From AP-15 sp963762575 (GTDB taxonomy: Bacteria; Pseudomonadota; Alphaproteobacteria; ATCC43930; CGMCC-115725), in the NCBI GenBank assembly GCA_963762575.1, contig CAVXLL010000001.1, positions 248,001 to 312,000 of the forward strand: a stretch of DNA of 64,000 bases. The letters run 5' to 3'. The notes under the pieces are model-generated. The model made no database searches. It had not been told where the DNA came from and saw only the letters and a list, made by a program, of their open reading frames with translations. The translations under genes were made by a program, and so were the position numbers. This document shows, in pieces, positions 61,260-64,000 of this stretch (positions within the stretch are counted from its first letter, which is position 1; every line of letters starts with the position of its first letter).

Positions 61260-61759
61260 CTGGGAGGCTCAAATGATCGACGCCGTGCGTTGCAACTCGC
61301 GATGTCAGCAGCGCTGGCCGGCGCCAGGGCGGCGGACCAAATAGTGGAGATAGAGGCCTCCGTGATCGAGTCAACAGGGTCGCCGACAAGACGCCTTCGA
61401 AGCGGCTGTGAGTAGCGTCAGTGCACTGAAGCGGCGCACAGGGAGACGCAGAGGCAAATGCGGCGCAACGATACCTCTGACGCCGGGCCAGTACCCGGAC
61501 AGCGGCAGGGACGAGATCTTACCCAGCCCGGACGAGCCATGCGGCGGCCCGGCAGAGTCGGCCCCCTTTGCCGAGTCCCTGAGCACCCTCATTATGGCTG
61601 CCGCGGATGCTCGGATTGTGAGGTGTACCCAATTCGTAGTTAATTTGGTCGAATTGGAATTGCTATTTCGGTAGATTATCGGCATTTTGATGGCGGCATC
61701 GTTATGTCCCCCAACGATGCGGATTGGCCTGTTGGACCGGCACACCGGCAGGCCACAGA
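61260..61759. other. Gene-free stretch of about 500 bases
   Basis: Only short overlapping frames without good starts. The 3' part (about 61620-61690) is markedly AT-rich. It leads into a strong intrinsic terminator at 61760, which may belong to a short transcript arising here, such as a small RNA, or to the cyclase operon. Confidence 0.45.
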
Positions 61760-61788
61760 AGCCCCGGTCTTCCCCGACCGGGGCTTTT
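61760..61788 (+). terminator. Intrinsic terminator
   Basis: A perfect GC-rich stem, AGCCCCGGTC with GACCGGGGCT, around a TTCCCC loop region, directly followed by a TTTT tract. It reads on the plus strand, about 500 bases after the cyclase gene and before the esterase gene at 61875. Confidence 0.85.
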
Positions 61789-61874
61789 CTGCGTTGGCCG
61801 CGCGATGGTCTGGCGCACAGCGCCGCTCGCTCCTTAAAATGACAAAGTCAATTCCTTGGCAAGAGGAGTTCGTG

Positions 61875-62825
61875 ATGGCGCTCGATCGCGATGCCGAGCG
61901 GGTTCTCGAGATGGTGCGGCTGTCCGGACGGCCGCCCTACGAGACGCTGAGCGCGCCCGAGGCGCGCGAACTGTTTCTTGCAGCGCGCGAGGTGCTGGCG
62001 CCCGATCCGCCGCCGGTCGCCGAAGTTCGCGAACTCTCGGCGCCGGGACCAGCCGGTGCGGCGATCCCGTTGCGGCTCTATCGCGGCGCGGCGACGGCCC
62101 GCGGGGAAATCCTTCCCGCCCTCGTCTATTTCCATGGCGGCGGCTGGGTGATCGGCGATCTCGACACCCATGACAGCCTCTGCCGCCGTCTCGCCAATGC
62201 GGCCCGCTGCATCGTCGTCGCGGTCGATTACCGCCTCGCTCCCGAGCACAAGTTTCCGGCGGCGGTCGAGGATTGCTTCGCCGCGACTTCATGGGTCGCG
62301 CAGGAGGGCCCAGCCCTCGGCGTCGACCGCGAGCGCCTGGCCGTCGGCGGCGACAGCGCCGGCGGCAACCTCGCGGCGGTGGTGAGCCTCGTTGCCCGTG
62401 ATCGGGGAGCACCGGAGCTCCGTTGTCAGGCCTTGCTCTACCCGGCCGTCGAGTGCGGCATGACGCACCCCTCCCACGACCGTTTCGCCGAGGGCTATTT
62501 GCTTACCCGTCCGACGATGAAGTGGTTTTACGAGCACTATTTGCGCAAGCCCGCCGATGTCGATGATTGGCGCGCCTCGCCGTTGCGGGCCGCCGATCTC
62601 TCCGGCGTCGCGCCTGCCCTGGTCCTGACGGCCGGCAACGACGTGCTGTGCGATGAGGGCGAAGCCTATGCCCGCCGGTTGCAGCAGGCCGGCGTCCCGG
62701 TGCAGTTGCGGCAATTTCCGGACCAGATCCATGGGTTCCTGACCATGGGGAAGATCGTGCAGGCGGCGCAGCCTGCGCTCGACGACATCGCGGCGGCATT
62801 GCGGGCGGCCTGGGAAGCGCCATGA
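61875..62825 (+). CDS. Alpha/beta hydrolase, HSL-type esterase
   Basis: A 316-residue carboxylesterase of the hormone-sensitive lipase family. The start at 61875 (MALDRDAERVLEMVRL) follows AAGAGGAG; the frame is open upstream to 61704, across the terminator, which is unlikely to be coding. The oxyanion motif HGGGW is at about 84-88. The nucleophile Ser is in GGDSAGGNLAA (about 156-166). The acid Asp and the His are expected in DVLCDEGEAY and DQIHGF (about 289-294). It hydrolyses short acyl esters. Confidence 0.94.
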   Translation: MALDRDAERVLEMVRLSGRPPYETLSAPEARELFLAAREVLAPDPPPVAEVRELSAPGPAGAAIPLRLYRGAATARGEILPALVYFHGGGWVIGDLDTHDSLCRRLANAARCIVVAVDYRLAPEHKFPAAVEDCFAATSWVAQEGPALGVDRERLAVGGDSAGGNLAAVVSLVARDRGAPELRCQALLYPAVECGMTHPSHDRFAEGYLLTRPTMKWFYEHYLRKPADVDDWRASPLRAADLSGVAPALVLTAGNDVLCDEGEAYARRLQQAGVPVQLRQFPDQIHGFLTMGKIVQAAQPALDDIAAALRAAWEAP

Positions 62826-62846
62826 GCCGGAACACGGCGGCGCAAG

Positions 62847-63794
62847 CTATTCCGATCGATAAGGCTCGGTGTAAATCGCGGTGTGGATTGCCATACCGTC
62901 CCGCACATAGCCGCGATACATCCCCGCGGTGCTGAACGGCAAGGCAAGCGCGCCGTCGCGGTCGAGCGCGACGACACCACCGGACCCCCCGGAGGCCATC
63001 AGCTCGTCGATGACCGCCCGCGCCGCCTGGTCCAGCGATTGACCGGCATGGCGCAGGCGCGCGGCGATCGCAAAGGCGGCGACGTACCGGATGAAGAATT
63101 CGCCGTGACCCGTTGCCGAGACCGCGCAAGTCGCATTGTCCGCATAGGTGCCGGCGCCGATGATCGGCGTGTCGTCGACCCGGCCGGGCGCCTTTCCCGT
63201 CATCCCGCCAGTCGAGGTGGCGGCGGCGAGATTGCCGCGGCGGTCGCGGGCCACGGCGCCCACCGTGCCGTATTGCTGCGGCTCGCGGCCCGGATGTTCG
63301 AGCGCGCGCTGCAGTTCCCTCCGGCGCGCTTCGGTGTGGAAATAAAGGGGCTCGCAGAACGCGACACCGTTCTCCCGGCAAAAGGCGAGCGCTCCCTCGC
63401 CGATCAGCAGCACATGGCGCGACCGCTCCAACACGGCACGCGCGGCCCGAACCGGGTTGCGCGGTCCGAAGACGCCCGCTACCGCGCCCGCCCGGCAATC
63501 TATGCCATCCATGACGCAGGCATCCATTTCCTGCGTCCCGGCACGGGTGAACACGCTGCCCCGGCCGGCATTGAACAACGGGTCGTCTTCGAGCTTCGCG
63601 ACGGCTTCGGTGACCGCGTCGAGGGCGTTGCCGGCTGCGGCAAGAATGTCGCGGCCCGCCATCAAGGCGCGGCGCAGGCCGTCATGGTATGACGCCGCGC
63701 GCGAACGGCTGGCCTCGTCTCGCGGAATCGTGCCTGCCCCGCCGTGAACGGCGAGGGCGAAGCCGGTTCCAGTCAATTGTTCCGCTTGCGACAT
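62847..63794 (-). CDS. Isoaspartyl peptidase/L-asparaginase (Ntn-hydrolase)
   Basis: A 315-residue precursor that cleaves itself into two chains. The start at 63794 (MSQAEQLTGTGFALAVHGGAG) is preferred; seven more residues are open upstream. ALAVHGGAGTIPR (about 13-25) is the family opening. The autocleavage site is the Thr in NLAAATSTGGMTGK (about 174-187), followed by GTYADN. It hydrolyses isoaspartyl dipeptides and asparagine. It is convergent with the esterase gene and divergent from the MFS gene at the window edge. Confidence 0.94.
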   Translation of the reverse strand: MSQAEQLTGTGFALAVHGGAGTIPRDEASRSRAASYHDGLRRALMAGRDILAAAGNALDAVTEAVAKLEDDPLFNAGRGSVFTRAGTQEMDACVMDGIDCRAGAVAGVFGPRNPVRAARAVLERSRHVLLIGEGALAFCRENGVAFCEPLYFHTEARRRELQRALEHPGREPQQYGTVGAVARDRRGNLAAATSTGGMTGKAPGRVDDTPIIGAGTYADNATCAVSATGHGEFFIRYVAAFAIAARLRHAGQSLDQAARAVIDELMASGGSGGVVALDRDGALALPFSTAGMYRGYVRDGMAIHTAIYTEPYRSE

Positions 63795-63843
63795 CCAGGG
63801 GATGATACACGGCACGGTGCCGAGTGGCGCTCCCCGAGCACCG

Positions 63844-64000
63844 ATGATGCCGCGTCAGGTGTGGCGGCTTGTCCTGGTCGGTTTAGGGACATCCGTCGTT
63901 CCCCTCGACACCGCCGTCAACATCGCATTTCCGGAGATTACCGGCAGCTTCGGTCTGCCGGTCGAGATGATTCAATGGGTGGTCATCTGCTACGTGCTGA
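63844..64000 (+). CDS. MFS transporter, DHA2/EmrB-like, cut by the window end
   Basis: The first 52 residues of a membrane permease. The start is ATG at 63844 or 63847. The frame reads VWRLVLVGLGTSVVPLDTAVN (about 6-26), then FPEITGSFGLPVEMIQWVV. The TAVNIAFPEI pattern (compare DxTIVNVALP) is typical of helix 1 in 14-helix drug exporters. It is truncated by the window, so its length and substrate are unknown. Confidence 0.75.
   Translation, partial: MMPRQVWRLVLVGLGTSVVPLDTAVNIAFPEITGSFGLPVEMIQWVVICYVL

Noticed and set aside
1..64000. CRISPR array
   Set aside because: No regularly spaced direct repeats were seen; the repeats present are isolated palindromes.

Overview
The window is GC-rich, about 65% by eye, and gene-dense. 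Gene content points to an alphaproteobacterium, probably Rhodospirillales or a related soil lineage. The main markers are the hemD - mitofilin-like - hemY order, the murA - DUF2948 - hisG - hisD - UPF0262 - maf - RNase E/G - yacG order, DUF1194 and clan AA (TIGR02281-type) aspartic protease genes, and many short dispersed palindromic repeats. No phage, plasmid, CRISPR or rRNA genes were found. One tRNA gene, Thr(CGU), is present.

Layout: 0.1-1.9 kb holds three unrecognised genes in tandem. 1.9-9.4 kb holds two molybdenum hydroxylase loci (a solo large subunit, and an IorAB-like pair), an NRAMP-like transporter and an amidohydrolase. 9.4-13.6 kb is an accessory island with HigBA, a REP-associated transposase between two palindromes, a frameshifted HNH-like gene, an orphan membrane protein and about 1 kb of repeat-rich debris. 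13.6-18.0 kb carries a cupin, an amine oxidase, a von Willebrand-type protein, YjbQ, an SDR and an FMN reductase. 18.1-23.9 kb is a complete sugar-type ABC importer flanked by two paralogous binding proteins, the first frameshifted. 24-30 kb has a VapBC-like pair, a deaminase-like amidohydrolase, an aspartic protease, an MFS transporter, an OmpA-like protein and an AI-2E family permease.

30.5-36 kb has tRNA-Thr, the hemY/mitofilin/hemD operon, a SIMPL protein, thiE and a tiny His/Trp-rich exported peptide whose ribosome binding site lies in a hairpin. 36-45 kb has a frameshifted FAD dehydrogenase, an acetate-uptake family protein, EcsC, an MFS transporter, an S53 peptidase, a CDF transporter and a second aspartic protease. 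45-52.2 kb is the conserved core block from the MT-A70 methyltransferase to murA. 53.3-58.2 kb is a catabolic set (TauD dioxygenase, maleate-isomerase-like, CoA transferase, LLM oxidoreductase) with a nucleotide cyclase. 58.4-61.3 kb is a sulfite dehydrogenase - cytochrome c - membrane cyclase operon. 61.9-64 kb has an HSL-type esterase, an isoaspartyl peptidase and the start of an MFS transporter.

The strongest unusual signals are: (1) an exactly 90-bp palindromic element with 10-bp terminal inverted repeats, inserted in frame in the RNase E/G gene, with relatives at the hisG/hisD junction and beside the MT-A70 gene; (2) a hairpin that sequesters the Shine-Dalgarno sequence of the His/Trp-rich peptide gene; (3) a RAYT transposase flanked by inverted REP palindromes; (4) coupling of a sulfite dehydrogenase operon to a nucleotide cyclase. 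Four genes carry single-base frameshifts, three of them at homopolymers and one in a conserved core gene. Part of this may be sequence error rather than biology. I found no clear multi-gene system that I would call new; the three-gene cluster at the left edge is the best candidate for unknown biology.
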